A stretch of 64,000 bases of DNA from Asticcacaulis machinosus (GTDB lineage: Bacteria; Pseudomonadota; Alphaproteobacteria; Caulobacterales; Caulobacteraceae): NCBI RefSeq assembly GCF_028550435.1, contig NZ_JAQQKV010000001.1, positions 1,674,001-1,738,000 on the forward strand, read 5' to 3'. The notes beneath the pieces were generated by a model. The model had not been told where the DNA came from and searched no databases. It saw nothing but the letters and a program-made list of their open reading frames with translations. The position numbers were made by a program, and so were the translations under genes. How positions within the stretch are numbered: position 1 is the stretch's first letter; every line of letters begins with the position of its first letter. This document shows positions 8,568 through 15,931 of this stretch, one piece after another.

Positions 8568-9442
8568 GACAGGGTAATATCCCGATCGTGCTGAAGCTGC
8601 GGCAGGGCCGCACGCGCCTTGGCCACTTCGGACAGATCAAGTGTGGCGAACAGCACATCCGGACGGTCGTGATCCAGCGACGCGATCACTTCACCCCACG
8701 GCCCAATGACCAAGGAATGACCCCAGGTCTTGCGGCCATCTTCGTGAGCGCCACCTTGGGCCGGGGCCAGCATAAACGCGCCGGTTTCAATCGCCCGCGC
8801 CCGTAGCAGCACTTCCCAGTGCGCCTTACCCGTAGGCTGAGTAAAGGCGGCAGGCGTGGTGATCACCGATGCCCCGGCCTTGGCCAGCAGCCGGAACAGA
8901 TAGGCAAAGCGCACGTCATAACAGATGCTCATGCCGAGTTTGACGCCGGCAACATCCGCGACCACCGCCCGTGTCCCCCCCGTGATGCCATTGCTTTCTT
9001 TATAGGATTCACCATTCGTCAGTTCGACATCGAACAGATGCACCTTATCGTAGGTGTCGATGATGTTACCATCGGGCCCGATCAGCAGGGTGCGGTTGAC
9101 GGCGCGGGCGTCTTTAGTCGCGCTACCGCTATCGCTGCTTGAGCGCAGTTCACCATCCTTATCCAGCACGATGGCCGACCCCATCAGGATCGGCACCGAC
9201 AACCGCCGCGCCAGATCGCGATAGCCCTGAACGCACATGTCGTCATCGGCGGTTGTGACCTTGAGCGCCTTCTGATCCTTACGGATCTCCATCAGATTGG
9301 AACATTCCGGGGTCAGAATAAGTTGCGCCCCTTCCGCCGCCGCCCTCTCAATGAGCGGGGTGGCCTGAGTAAGCGCTGCCGCCTGATCGGCGGGCGTGGT
9401 TAGCTGAATAAGAGCGACTTTCAGAGCATCAGACATGTGCAT
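8564..9442 (-). CDS. Carbon-nitrogen hydrolase (nitrilase family, Nit1/Nit2-like)
   Basis: The nitrilase catalytic triad is visible: Glu in LTPECSN, Lys in YDKVHLFD and Cys about 174 in SICYDVRF. Length (292) and the DVRF/HLFD motifs place it with omega-amidase or deaminated-glutathione amidase enzymes rather than true nitrilases; the exact substrate cannot be told. The gene lies between grxC and DUF1178, and its ATG overlaps the grxC stop by one base (TAATG). A second ATG six bases on (MSDALK) is an alternative start. Glutaredoxin next door is consistent with a glutathione-repair role. Confidence 0.88.
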   Translation of the reverse strand: MHMSDALKVALIQLTTPADQAAALTQATPLIERAAAEGAQLILTPECSNLMEIRKDQKALKVTTADDDMCVQGYRDLARRLSVPILMGSAIVLDKDGELRSSSDSGSATKDARAVNRTLLIGPDGNIIDTYDKVHLFDVELTNGESYKESNGITGGTRAVVADVAGVKLGMSICYDVRFAYLFRLLAKAGASVITTPAAFTQPTGKAHWEVLLRARAIETGAFMLAPAQGGAHEDGRKTWGHSLVIGPWGEVIASLDHDRPDVLFATLDLSEVAKARAALPQLQHDRDITLS

Positions 9443-9696
9443 TAGCCCGCCAGCAGCGGATCAAGCCCTCCGCGCGACTCAAGGGCCAACAGGTCATCAC
9501 AACCGCCGACATGCAGACCGTCGATGAAAATCTGCGGATAGGTGCTGCGGCCGGAGCGCTGGTTCATTTGGGCTCGCAGTTCCGGGTCATGTGAGGCCAC
9601 AATATCTTCATAGGTGACGCCTTTTTTATCAAACAACGCCTTGGCGCGTTCACAATAGGGGCAGTAGGGTTTGGTATAGATTTCGATCTTGGCCAT
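9442..9696 (-). CDS. grxC: Glutaredoxin 3
   Basis: This 84-residue thiol-disulphide oxidoreductase starts MAKIEIYTKPYCPYC; the active-site CPYC is at residues 12-15 and TYPQIFI with the GGCDD loop forms the glutathione site. The ATG at 9696 was chosen because the open frame upstream has no family similarity. It is followed with a one-base overlap by the nitrilase-family gene and preceded by comF, forming an operon-like run comF / grxC / nit / DUF1178. Confidence 0.95.
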   Translation of the reverse strand: MAKIEIYTKPYCPYCERAKALFDKKGVTYEDIVASHDPELRAQMNQRSGRSTYPQIFIDGLHVGGCDDLLALESRGGLDPLLAG

Positions 9697-9754
9697 TAAA
9701 ACGACTTCCACTGACGGGCTATATTGAACTGTATATAATCCAGATGCAGAATAA

Positions 9755-10588
9755 TTAAAGACCTGCATCGGCCTCAGAGGCGGCGCGCGCAATCACCGCC
9801 ACATCGATCTGGCGTACACCGGCGGCGATCAGCACCTTACTACAGGCCCGTACCGTAGCCCCCGTCGTGAACACATCATCGACCAGCACCACATGCCGCC
9901 CGCGTAAGCGGCGCGCGCCAGCAAGAGTGACCATGAAGGCAGCCTTGAGATTGCGTTCTCGCTCAACCTTAGAGCCCTGACGAATGGTCGGTCGAACCCG
10001 GCGCAAGCCATCGGCCAGATAATCCTTATCATATTGCCGCGCCAAAGGCCTTGCGATCTCAGCGGCCTGATTGTAGCGCCGGCTCCACAGGCGCGACCAA
10101 TGCAGCGGCACCGGCACGATGATATCACAGTCCGCAATCAATTCTGCCGCGGCCCGCCCGATCCACTGGGTAAACATCGGCGCCATATCGGTCCGATCTG
10201 CATGTTTGAACGGCAGGATCAGGCTTTTGGACGCCTCGCCATAAAGACAGGCCGCCCGCGTGCGCGTAAATGGAAACGGTTTCAGGGTGCAGCCTTCGCA
10301 TCGCCCTCCGGCCCCCAGATAAATCCCCCCCGCCAGTGGCCTTGCACACATATCGCAGCCCTCATCGCTTAAGAACCGGATCTGCCCCCAGGTGTCCGCC
10401 GACAGGCCCCCCAGCATCATGGCTTCATTGGGCGCAGCATAATTGACCGGATCATGGGGGTCACGATCCAGCATCTGCGCCGGATAGATGGCGTCAATCA
10501 CACCGCGCACGGCATTACGGCCATTATCTGCGATCAGCCCCTTAACCTTGGCTGGCAATTCGCTTAAAGCAACCCATCTGTTATCCAT
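9755..10588 (-). CDS. ComF family phosphoribosyltransferase-like protein
   Basis: The protein (277 residues from the ATG at 10588) has two CxxC pairs (CDMC and CEGC) of a double zinc finger, followed by a phosphoribosyltransferase domain with the PRPP loop LVDDVFTTGAT. NQAAEIARPLA and RERNLKAAF are typical of ComF. In naturally competent bacteria ComF helps DNA uptake; its role in alphaproteobacteria is unclear. The 5' end faces a methyltransferase gene 25 bases away. A GTG at 10612 would lengthen it by 8 residues but would touch the neighbouring start. Confidence 0.9.
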   Translation of the reverse strand: MDNRWVALSELPAKVKGLIADNGRNAVRGVIDAIYPAQMLDRDPHDPVNYAAPNEAMMLGGLSADTWGQIRFLSDEGCDMCARPLAGGIYLGAGGRCEGCTLKPFPFTRTRAACLYGEASKSLILPFKHADRTDMAPMFTQWIGRAAAELIADCDIIVPVPLHWSRLWSRRYNQAAEIARPLARQYDKDYLADGLRRVRPTIRQGSKVERERNLKAAFMVTLAGARRLRGRHVVLVDDVFTTGATVRACSKVLIAAGVRQIDVAVIARAASEADAGL

Positions 10589-10612
10589 TGTGCCCTCGTA
10601 TTGCCCGCCCAC

Positions 10613-11521
10613 ATGACCCAGCTTCCCCCGCGCCTGTTCGACCGCTCACTTCTGGCCCGCCGCCTCGACCGCGTGGCGCATGGCTTTGGTGCGGCCAGTT
10701 TCCTGAAAACCCGCGCCGTAGAAGACAGCCTGGCTACCCTCAGCGCTATCAACCGCACGTTTGACCTGACGCTGGATATTGGGGCCAGAGACGGCACGTT
10801 TGGCAAGTGTTTAAAATCATCCCATGCGGCTACCAAGATCGGCACCCTGATCGAGGCCGACATTTCGCAAGGTATGACGCAGGGACGATCCGGCAATGGT
10901 CATATTCAAATCGTGCTGGACGAAGAAGCCCTGCCGTTCGGGGACGATACACTGGATCTGATCGTGTCGCCGCTCAACCTGCACAGTGTCAATGACCTGC
11001 CGGGGGTGCTTGTGCAAATCCGGCGAGCCCTCAAAGGCGATGGGCTGTTTATCGGCTCGATGCTGGGCGGGGAGACCTTGCGGGAATTGCGCACCGTCCT
11101 GATGGAGGCCGAAATCGAGGTGCGCGGCGGCTATGGCCCGCGTATAGCGCCTTTTGCCGAAAGCTATGATCTGGTGGATTTGCTTAAGCGCACCGGCTTT
11201 GCCATGCCGGTTGTCGATGCCGATAAGGTCAGTGTGACCTATGAACATCCCTTGCGCCTCTTGCAAGATTTGCGGGCTATGGGCGAGACCAACATCCTGC
11301 ATGATCGCCCGCGTAAGGGCCTTAACCGGGCGATATTGGCGAAGGCCTTTGCGCTCTATCAGGAACGGTTTGGGGGGGATGACGGACGGGTGACGGCGAC
11401 GTTTGAGATCATCACCCTGTCCGGCTGGAAACCGCACGAACGTCAGCAAAAACCGCTACGGCCCGGCTCGGCCAAGATGCGTCTGGCCGATGCGCTGGGG
11501 GTCAAGGAAGGCAAGCTCTAA
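10613..11521 (+). CDS. SAM-dependent methyltransferase (NDUFAF5/BioC-like)
   Basis: The 302-residue protein begins LFDRSLLARRLDRVAHGF, close to the N-terminus of NDUFAF5-type proteins. It has a class I SAM site (LDIGARDGTF), LPFGDDTLDLIVS and LNLHSVNDLPGVL. The mitochondrial relatives act on complex I subunit NDUFS7, so a role in complex I assembly is possible; BioC-like activity cannot be excluded. The ATG at 10613 is preferred to a TTG at 10601. It is divergent from comF with almost no intergenic space, so the two promoters must overlap the coding starts. Confidence 0.82.
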   Translation: MTQLPPRLFDRSLLARRLDRVAHGFGAASFLKTRAVEDSLATLSAINRTFDLTLDIGARDGTFGKCLKSSHAATKIGTLIEADISQGMTQGRSGNGHIQIVLDEEALPFGDDTLDLIVSPLNLHSVNDLPGVLVQIRRALKGDGLFIGSMLGGETLRELRTVLMEAEIEVRGGYGPRIAPFAESYDLVDLLKRTGFAMPVVDADKVSVTYEHPLRLLQDLRAMGETNILHDRPRKGLNRAILAKAFALYQERFGGDDGRVTATFEIITLSGWKPHERQQKPLRPGSAKMRLADALGVKEGKL

Positions 11522-11677
11522 TCAGGAATTGGCCACAAACGCAAAGATAAACACGCTCAGGAATACCAGCATGGCCAGATGATAGTCGCGTCGGTTAAGT
11601 AGGCCGAACACGCGCCTGAGCACGATGTGCGGACGCCTTAAGATAGCATGGGTCAAAATAGCACTGGTGCGAGCCAT
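11522..11677 (-). CDS. Small single-span membrane protein (51 aa)
   Basis: A 51-residue frame begins MARTSAILTHAIL at 11677 with a good ribosome-binding site (AGAGGA about 7 bases upstream). It has a basic segment (RRPH, LRRVFGLLNRRD) and ends with one hydrophobic helix, YHLAMLVFLSVFIFAFVA. This positive-inside plus tail-helix layout is typical of small inner-membrane proteins. Its stop lies directly beyond the stop of the converging methyltransferase gene. No known family was recognised. Support comes from the ribosome site and the membrane helix, not from similarity. Confidence 0.6.
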   Translation of the reverse strand: MARTSAILTHAILRRPHIVLRRVFGLLNRRDYHLAMLVFLSVFIFAFVANS

Positions 11678-11734
11678 TTCCGGTCCTCTGGCGGTTGATC
11701 AGAGCACCGGCTGCAAAATCATTGCCGTTAGCAT

Positions 11735-11792
11735 CTCCTGCCCCGTAAACGGGGAAGGTGGATTTTTGCGTAAGCAAAAAGACGGAAGGGGC
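11735..11792 (+). repeat. Palindromic repeat, left flank of the DUF559 gene (element R2)
   Basis: The plus-strand copy has hairpin CCCCGTAAACGGGG, the link AAGGTGG, a second hairpin TTTTTGC-GTAA-GCAAAAA, then GACGGAAGGGGC. It ends 4 bases from the stop codon of the DUF559 gene and is the inverted partner of 12163-12213. Confidence 0.85.
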
Positions 11793-11795
11793 AAA

Positions 11796-12176
11796 CTATA
11801 AATCCATCAACCTCTGCCGCGCCAAGGCTATGACGCCTTGGGCGATCTCGTCAGGAGCTTCCAGCAAATCTCTGGCAATGATCCTGTGAGTTTTAATGCC
11901 CTGTTCCTTAAGCCACTCATCGCGAATTTCATCGTGCACATGCTGTTCAGCATGGGTGTGGATTTCGCCGTCCACCTCGATCGCCAGCCGCACTTTCGCA
12001 CAATAAAAGTCGAGAATATACTGGCCAATGGCGTGCTGACGCCGAAAACGCAAGCCATCCCCCAAATCCCCACGTATCCGCATCCACAACCAAACTTCCG
12101 GCTTGGTCATGTCTTTGCGCAACCGGCGTGCCGTGACGATTTTTGCATCTGCCCGCAAGTTTCCCCCTTCCACCAC
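11796..12176 (-). CDS. DUF559 (Vsr-fold) endonuclease embedded in repeats
   Basis: The product has up to 126 residues with the DUF559 landmarks RRLRKDMTKPE, RFRRQHAIGQYILDFYC, the acidic LAIEVDGEIH and EWLKEQGIKTHRI. The fold is related to very-short-patch repair and restriction endonucleases; D in FYC-upstream LDF and E-x-D in IEVDG are the likely metal ligands. The GTG start at 12176 and its AAGGGGG ribosome site lie inside the right-hand repeat, so residues VEGG are encoded by repeat DNA; a TTG a few codons later is an alternative. Both ends of the gene are bracketed by inverted copies of the dispersed repeat. A role in spreading that repeat is inference. Confidence 0.85.
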   Translation of the reverse strand: MVEGGNLRADAKIVTARRLRKDMTKPEVWLWMRIRGDLGDGLRFRRQHAIGQYILDFYCAKVRLAIEVDGEIHTHAEQHVHDEIRDEWLKEQGIKTHRIIARDLLEAPDEIAQGVIALARQRLMDL

Positions 12177-12213
12177 TTCGTGGTCCCCCTTCCCCGTAAA
12201 CTGGGAAGGAGAT
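12163..12213 (-). repeat. Palindromic repeat, right flank of the DUF559 gene (element R2)
   Basis: Read on the minus strand: hairpin CTTCCC-AGTTTAC-GGGGAAG, link GGGG, hairpin ACCACGAAGTGGT, then GGAAGGGGG. It overlaps the 5' end of the DUF559 gene and supplies its ribosome-binding site and GTG start codon. Confidence 0.85.
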
Positions 12214-12214
12214 T

Positions 12215-12613
12215 CTAGATAAAATCTATAAGGTAAGCCACCAGCGGATCATCAGCAGGGGGCATGGGGTAGGTGCGCATATCCTTGGGCTTGACCCATT
12301 TGATGGCCTGATGCTCAATGGCTGTGGGTTGACCTTCCCAGCGGCGGATCAGGTACAGCGGCATCAGCAGGTGAAACGTCTCATAGGTATGGGACGCGAA
12401 CACAAACGGCGCCAGACATGCCTGTTTGACGGTGATACCCAGTTCTTCCTGCAATTCACGGATCAGCGCGGCTTCGGGGGTTTCCCCGGCTTCGACCTTG
12501 CCGCCCGGAAACTCCCACAGGCCCGCCAGTTGCTTGCCCTCCGGCCGCTGAGCAATCAGCACCCGCCCGTCATCATCCACAAGGGCCGCCGCAACGACGA
12601 GGACGGTTTTCAT
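12215..12613 (-). CDS. mutT: MutT-type Nudix hydrolase
   Basis: This 132-residue protein cleans the nucleotide pool, most likely hydrolysing 8-oxo-dGTP. The complete Nudix box is present (GGKVEAGETPE, then RELQEELGI) and the N-terminus KTVLVVAAALVDDDGRVLIAQRP matches MutT. The ATG at 12613 overlaps the stop of the upstream vapC-like toxin gene by 4 bases. Conserved order in relatives would put argJ directly upstream, so the toxin-antitoxin pair looks inserted between argJ and mutT, and mutT is probably now expressed from the vapBC promoter or by read-through. Confidence 0.93.
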   Translation of the reverse strand: MKTVLVVAAALVDDDGRVLIAQRPEGKQLAGLWEFPGGKVEAGETPEAALIRELQEELGITVKQACLAPFVFASHTYETFHLLMPLYLIRRWEGQPTAIEHQAIKWVKPKDMRTYPMPPADDPLVAYLIDFI

Positions 12614-12993
12614 ATCGCGCTCACAATGTCGGTTTGAGAAAAATCGTTGCCGACGAATAACAGCGGGCAATTATGGGTCTTGGCGGTAGCATAGGAAAAA
12701 CAATCCATTAGATTAAGCGAAGCTTTGTGCCGCCCCTTGCCCCAAACCATATAGGCCGCTGTGACCAGTTCGGCGATTTCTTCATCGACAGGAACAATTT
12801 CAATATCCAGCCGATCCATCAGGGTCTGCAAATCGGAAAGTATCCCGCGATGCCCGGCCACAACAGACACCTCGGCCAGTATAGCGGCTGGCATAAGGAG
12901 TTTTTCGGCTGTATCGAGTACATTCATACATGTGGGCGCCGCTGGCTCTGTCAATACAATCGACATCAAGGCCGAACTGTCGATGACGATCAT
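12610..12993 (-). CDS. vapC: VapC-type PIN-domain toxin
   Basis: The 127-residue PIN domain has the expected acidic residues: D5 in VIDSSAL, E in AILAEVS, D in LNLMDCFSYA and D in VGNDF. VapC toxins are metal-dependent ribonucleases, usually cutting tRNA or rRNA. The Ala-rich SALMSIVLTEP start is typical. It overlaps the antitoxin gene upstream and mutT downstream by 4 bases each, so all three are probably one transcript. Confidence 0.9.
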   Translation of the reverse strand: MIVIDSSALMSIVLTEPAAPTCMNVLDTAEKLLMPAAILAEVSVVAGHRGILSDLQTLMDRLDIEIVPVDEEIAELVTAAYMVWGKGRHKASLNLMDCFSYATAKTHNCPLLFVGNDFSQTDIVSAI

Positions 12994-13247
12994 TCGGGCA
13001 TACCGTCATCACCATAAAGAAAATCAGCTGAATGAGCCGCATCGGGGCCTGGCAGCACCTTGTCTTTCACCGCATTCTGGAAATCCTCCAGAATTTTACG
13101 GCGCTGTTGTGGTGTAAGCTTCGCCTTGACCGGCACCAGACGCACCGCCGCGTGGCCGTGACGGGTCAAAACAACCTCATCGCCCGCCTCGGCACGGCGC
13201 ACGAGATCCGTCAGTTGAGCCTTGGCATCGGTAACAGAAATAAACAT
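12990..13247 (-). CDS. vapB: Phd/YefM-type antitoxin (VapB)
   Basis: The 85-residue protein has the Phd/YefM N-terminal fold (FISVTDAKAQLTDLVRRAEAGDEVVLTRHG), which binds DNA, and a charged C-terminal tail that would wrap the PIN toxin. A strong ribosome site, GGAGG, lies 7 bases before the ATG. The promoter upstream contains a perfect inverted repeat (13265-13289), consistent with autorepression by the toxin-antitoxin complex. Confidence 0.9.
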   Translation of the reverse strand: MFISVTDAKAQLTDLVRRAEAGDEVVLTRHGHAAVRLVPVKAKLTPQQRRKILEDFQNAVKDKVLPGPDAAHSADFLYGDDGMPE

Positions 13248-13263
13248 GGCAGCCTCCGCTTAT

Positions 13264-13292
13264 AATTTAGACCATTAAACGGTCTAAATCAA
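13264..13292 (-). promoter_or_regulatory. vapBC promoter with overlapping operator
   Basis: On the minus strand TTGATT (13292-13287) and TAAATT (13269-13264) form -35 and -10 boxes with exactly 17 bases between them. The perfect inverted repeat ATTTAGACC-N7-GGTCTAAAT (13265-13289) covers the spacer and both boxes, ending 17 bases before the vapB ATG. A bound antitoxin would block RNA polymerase. Confidence 0.75.
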
Positions 13293-13294
13293 TC

Positions 13295-14701
13295 CTAGCT
13301 GCGGTAGTCGCCGTTGATGGAAATATATCCATGCGTCAGATCGCAGGTATAGACGTGGGCGGCACCGCGACCGACGCCGACATCGACGCTGACTTCAAGT
13401 TCGGCGTTTTTCATATAGGCGCTCATGGCGGCTTCGTTATAGGTCAGGGATACCGCACCGTTTTCGGCGGCGACAAGATCCCCGAATTTGATTGAGATAC
13501 GGTCGCGGTCGACCTCTTCCTCGGTCTTGCCCACCGCCATAACGATCCGGCCCCAGTTGGCGTCTTCACCCGCAAAGGCGGTCTTGACCAGCGGGCTTTC
13601 GGCGATGGACTTGGCGATTTTACGGGCGGATGCCGGTGATGACGCACCGGTCACATTGATCTTGACCAGCTTACGGGCGCCTTCGCCGTCGCGCACCAAC
13701 TGGATAGCGAGGCTGTGCATGACCTTTTCCAGCTTGACGCGGAAATCAGCCAGCCGCCGGTCACCGGCACGACTGATCTTGGGTGACCGCGACGCCCCTG
13801 TGGCAAACAACAGCGCCGTGTCGTTGGTCGAGGTGTCGCCGTCAACGGTCACGCAATTGAACGTCGTGCGGGTATAAAGCCCCAGCAGGGATTGCAGCAC
13901 ACCAGCCGACAGATTGGCGTCGGTGACGATAAAGGCCAGCATGGTTGCCATGTCTGGCGCGATCATGCCGGAGCCCTTGGCGATACCGGCAATGCGCACT
14001 TCAACCCCGTCAATTTCGGCAAATTCATAGGCCCCTTTGGGGAAGGTGTCAGTAGTCATGATCGCCTGCGCCGCCTGATGCCAGGCATCGGCTTTGAAAC
14101 CGGCATCAATTTCCGGCAGCTTGGCGGCAATCTTGGCATCGTCCAGCACCTGCCCGATCACGCCGGTTGAGGCCAGCATGATATCGCGCTGACGGCAATC
14201 GAGCCTGCGCGATACGGCGGCGGCGGTCCGGCGGGCGGCATCGGCCCCCAGCCTGCCCGTAAAAGCATTGGCGCACCCGGCATTGACCACCAGCGCGCGG
14301 ATGTCGCTGCCCTCATTAGCGGCCAGTTGTTTCTTGCACCAGTCAACTGGTGCGGAGCCGATGGTGTGGCGCGTGAAGACACCTGCCGCCGTGGTGCCTT
14401 CAGCAAATTTCATAACCATCACATCAGGCCTGACGTGTTTATAGAAACCCGCGCTGGCAATAGCGATTTCGACACCGGCCACCACCGGCATGACCGGCAA
14501 CGGCACCATCAGCGGTGACACCTCAAGGCCGGGCTTCCCAGTTGTAGGCTTTATAGGCTCCACCGCCGCACCACCGCCCAGACCGGCCATTTCCGCCCCT
14601 GTCTGCACGGCGCGTTTCAGCGCATTCGCCAACGGGTCGAGCGCACGCTCCAGACCGCTTGCAGGCGAAGGTGACGCACCGGTGGAAGGGGTTTTAGCCA
14701 T
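13295..14701 (-). CDS. argJ: Bifunctional ArgJ, ornithine/glutamate N-acetyltransferase
   Basis: ArgJ moves the acetyl group from N-acetylornithine to glutamate and may also use acetyl-CoA. The self-cleavage site is visible as MATMLAF with the nucleophile Thr about 253, and KGSGMIAPD precedes it. The ATG at 14701 gives 468 residues. The enzyme core starts only near residue 70 (VSPLMVPLP, VAGVEIAIASAGF), so there is an extra 60-70 residue Pro/Ala/Gly-rich N-terminus. The gene follows the parvulin lipoprotein gene on the same strand and is directly followed by the vapBC operator. Confidence 0.95.
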   Translation of the reverse strand: MAKTPSTGASPSPASGLERALDPLANALKRAVQTGAEMAGLGGGAAVEPIKPTTGKPGLEVSPLMVPLPVMPVVAGVEIAIASAGFYKHVRPDVMVMKFAEGTTAAGVFTRHTIGSAPVDWCKKQLAANEGSDIRALVVNAGCANAFTGRLGADAARRTAAAVSRRLDCRQRDIMLASTGVIGQVLDDAKIAAKLPEIDAGFKADAWHQAAQAIMTTDTFPKGAYEFAEIDGVEVRIAGIAKGSGMIAPDMATMLAFIVTDANLSAGVLQSLLGLYTRTTFNCVTVDGDTSTNDTALLFATGASRSPKISRAGDRRLADFRVKLEKVMHSLAIQLVRDGEGARKLVKINVTGASSPASARKIAKSIAESPLVKTAFAGEDANWGRIVMAVGKTEEEVDRDRISIKFGDLVAAENGAVSLTYNEAAMSAYMKNAELEVSVDVGVGRGAAHVYTCDLTHGYISINGDYRS

Positions 14702-14791
14702 GAGTACAAACTCCGCAAACAAGGCAGGAACAATCTGGATTTAGCCCCTTATCAGAGGCTAAACCGTTCGCCAAATAAAGATTTTACAAAC

Positions 14792-15763
14792 TTAACGCGG
14801 TGCGGCGGCCGCGCTGGCTGAGGCCGCATCAGACGTCGCTTCCGAAGCCATCACGGCCTCTTTGGCCGCCGATGCCGGCTCCTGCTCGGCACCGACACCA
14901 AAGTCGGAGTCCTTGACCAGCATCTTGACATCGGCCTTGTCGCGCAGCTTGGTCAGCAGGATGCGCACCTGATCATAGGTCAGAAAGCGCAGGATCTGCG
15001 GGCGCGCTTCATCCAGCGACAGAGGCTGTTCCTGACGGCGATCTTCGACTTTCAGGATGGCAAAGCCGCCATCAATCTCGATCGGCCCGGCGATCTGGCC
15101 GGGCTTGGCGTTGGCCAATACACCCTTATAGGCCGCGGGCATGACATCAGTAGTGAAATAGCCCATATCGCCGCCATTAAAACGCGTCGCCTGATCGGTC
15201 GATTTTTCCATCGCCAGTGCCTCAAACATCGATCCGGCCTGAAGCTGTTTGATGATCGCTTCCCCCTCTTCACGGGTGCGGGTCATGATCAGGCGGGCGC
15301 GGATTTCTTCCGACTGCTTGGCCAGTTTGAGCTGTTCGTCATAAAGATTTTTAACCGCATTGTCGTCAATGGCGGCATCCACCGTGTTTTCGACCAGCAT
15401 ATCCCCCAAAATTCGCTCACGGGCCGCCGCCAGACGGCGCTGAGCGACAATGGATTTATCGAGACCGTTTTTAACCGCCTCACGGGCCAGAAGCTTCTGG
15501 TCAATGACCTCCTCCAGCATCCGGCGGAACAGATCAGACGTGATATCGAGCGGCTCCCCCTCCCCGATCAGGCCTTGCGCGACCGCTTCGTTGCGCACGT
15601 CCGAGGCCCACACGGTCTGGTCTTCGATCTTGGCCACAGCCGTATCGCCGGGTTCAGGCGCAGGCTCATTAATAGAGGGCTTATCGCAGGCCGAAATGAC
15701 CAGAGCCATCATCAGACCCGTCATCGCCAGAACTATTTTACCCTTACCCATCCCAAACCCCAT
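14792..15763 (-). CDS. Parvulin-type peptidyl-prolyl isomerase lipoprotein
   Basis: A signal sequence ends in a lipobox LVISAC (Cys about 26), so the protein should be a lipoprotein facing the periplasm. A SurA/PrsA-like chaperone region (SDLFRRMLEEVIDQKLLAREA) is followed by a parvulin domain (about 155-250: IRARLIMTRTREEGEAI, GGDMGYFTTDVMP, GPIEIDGGFAILKV) and an Ala-rich tail. It probably helps fold exported proteins, which fits its place opposite secA. ATG at 15763 is chosen for its GGGGAG ribosome site; ATG at 15751 is an alternative. Confidence 0.88.
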   Translation of the reverse strand: MGFGMGKGKIVLAMTGLMMALVISACDKPSINEPAPEPGDTAVAKIEDQTVWASDVRNEAVAQGLIGEGEPLDITSDLFRRMLEEVIDQKLLAREAVKNGLDKSIVAQRRLAAARERILGDMLVENTVDAAIDDNAVKNLYDEQLKLAKQSEEIRARLIMTRTREEGEAIIKQLQAGSMFEALAMEKSTDQATRFNGGDMGYFTTDVMPAAYKGVLANAKPGQIAGPIEIDGGFAILKVEDRRQEQPLSLDEARPQILRFLTYDQVRILLTKLRDKADVKMLVKDSDFGVGAEQEPASAAKEAVMASEATSDAASASAAAAPR

Positions 15764-15931
15764 ATATCCGCTCCCCAAATACGCCCTTAGCTGTGGTGCA
15801 CGTTGACATACACCAGTTGGCCGCTTAAGTCAGTCCCCGCGCTTGAATAAGGCGCAAACCATACTATTTGCAATGATACCCTCCGCACTGTTCACGCGGA
15901 CCTCATATAATTCAAGCATAGAGTTCTTCGA

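Noticed and set aside
11595-11777. 60-codon minus-strand frame
   Set aside because: It overlaps the better-supported 51-residue gene in another frame and runs into the repeat. No ribosome site.
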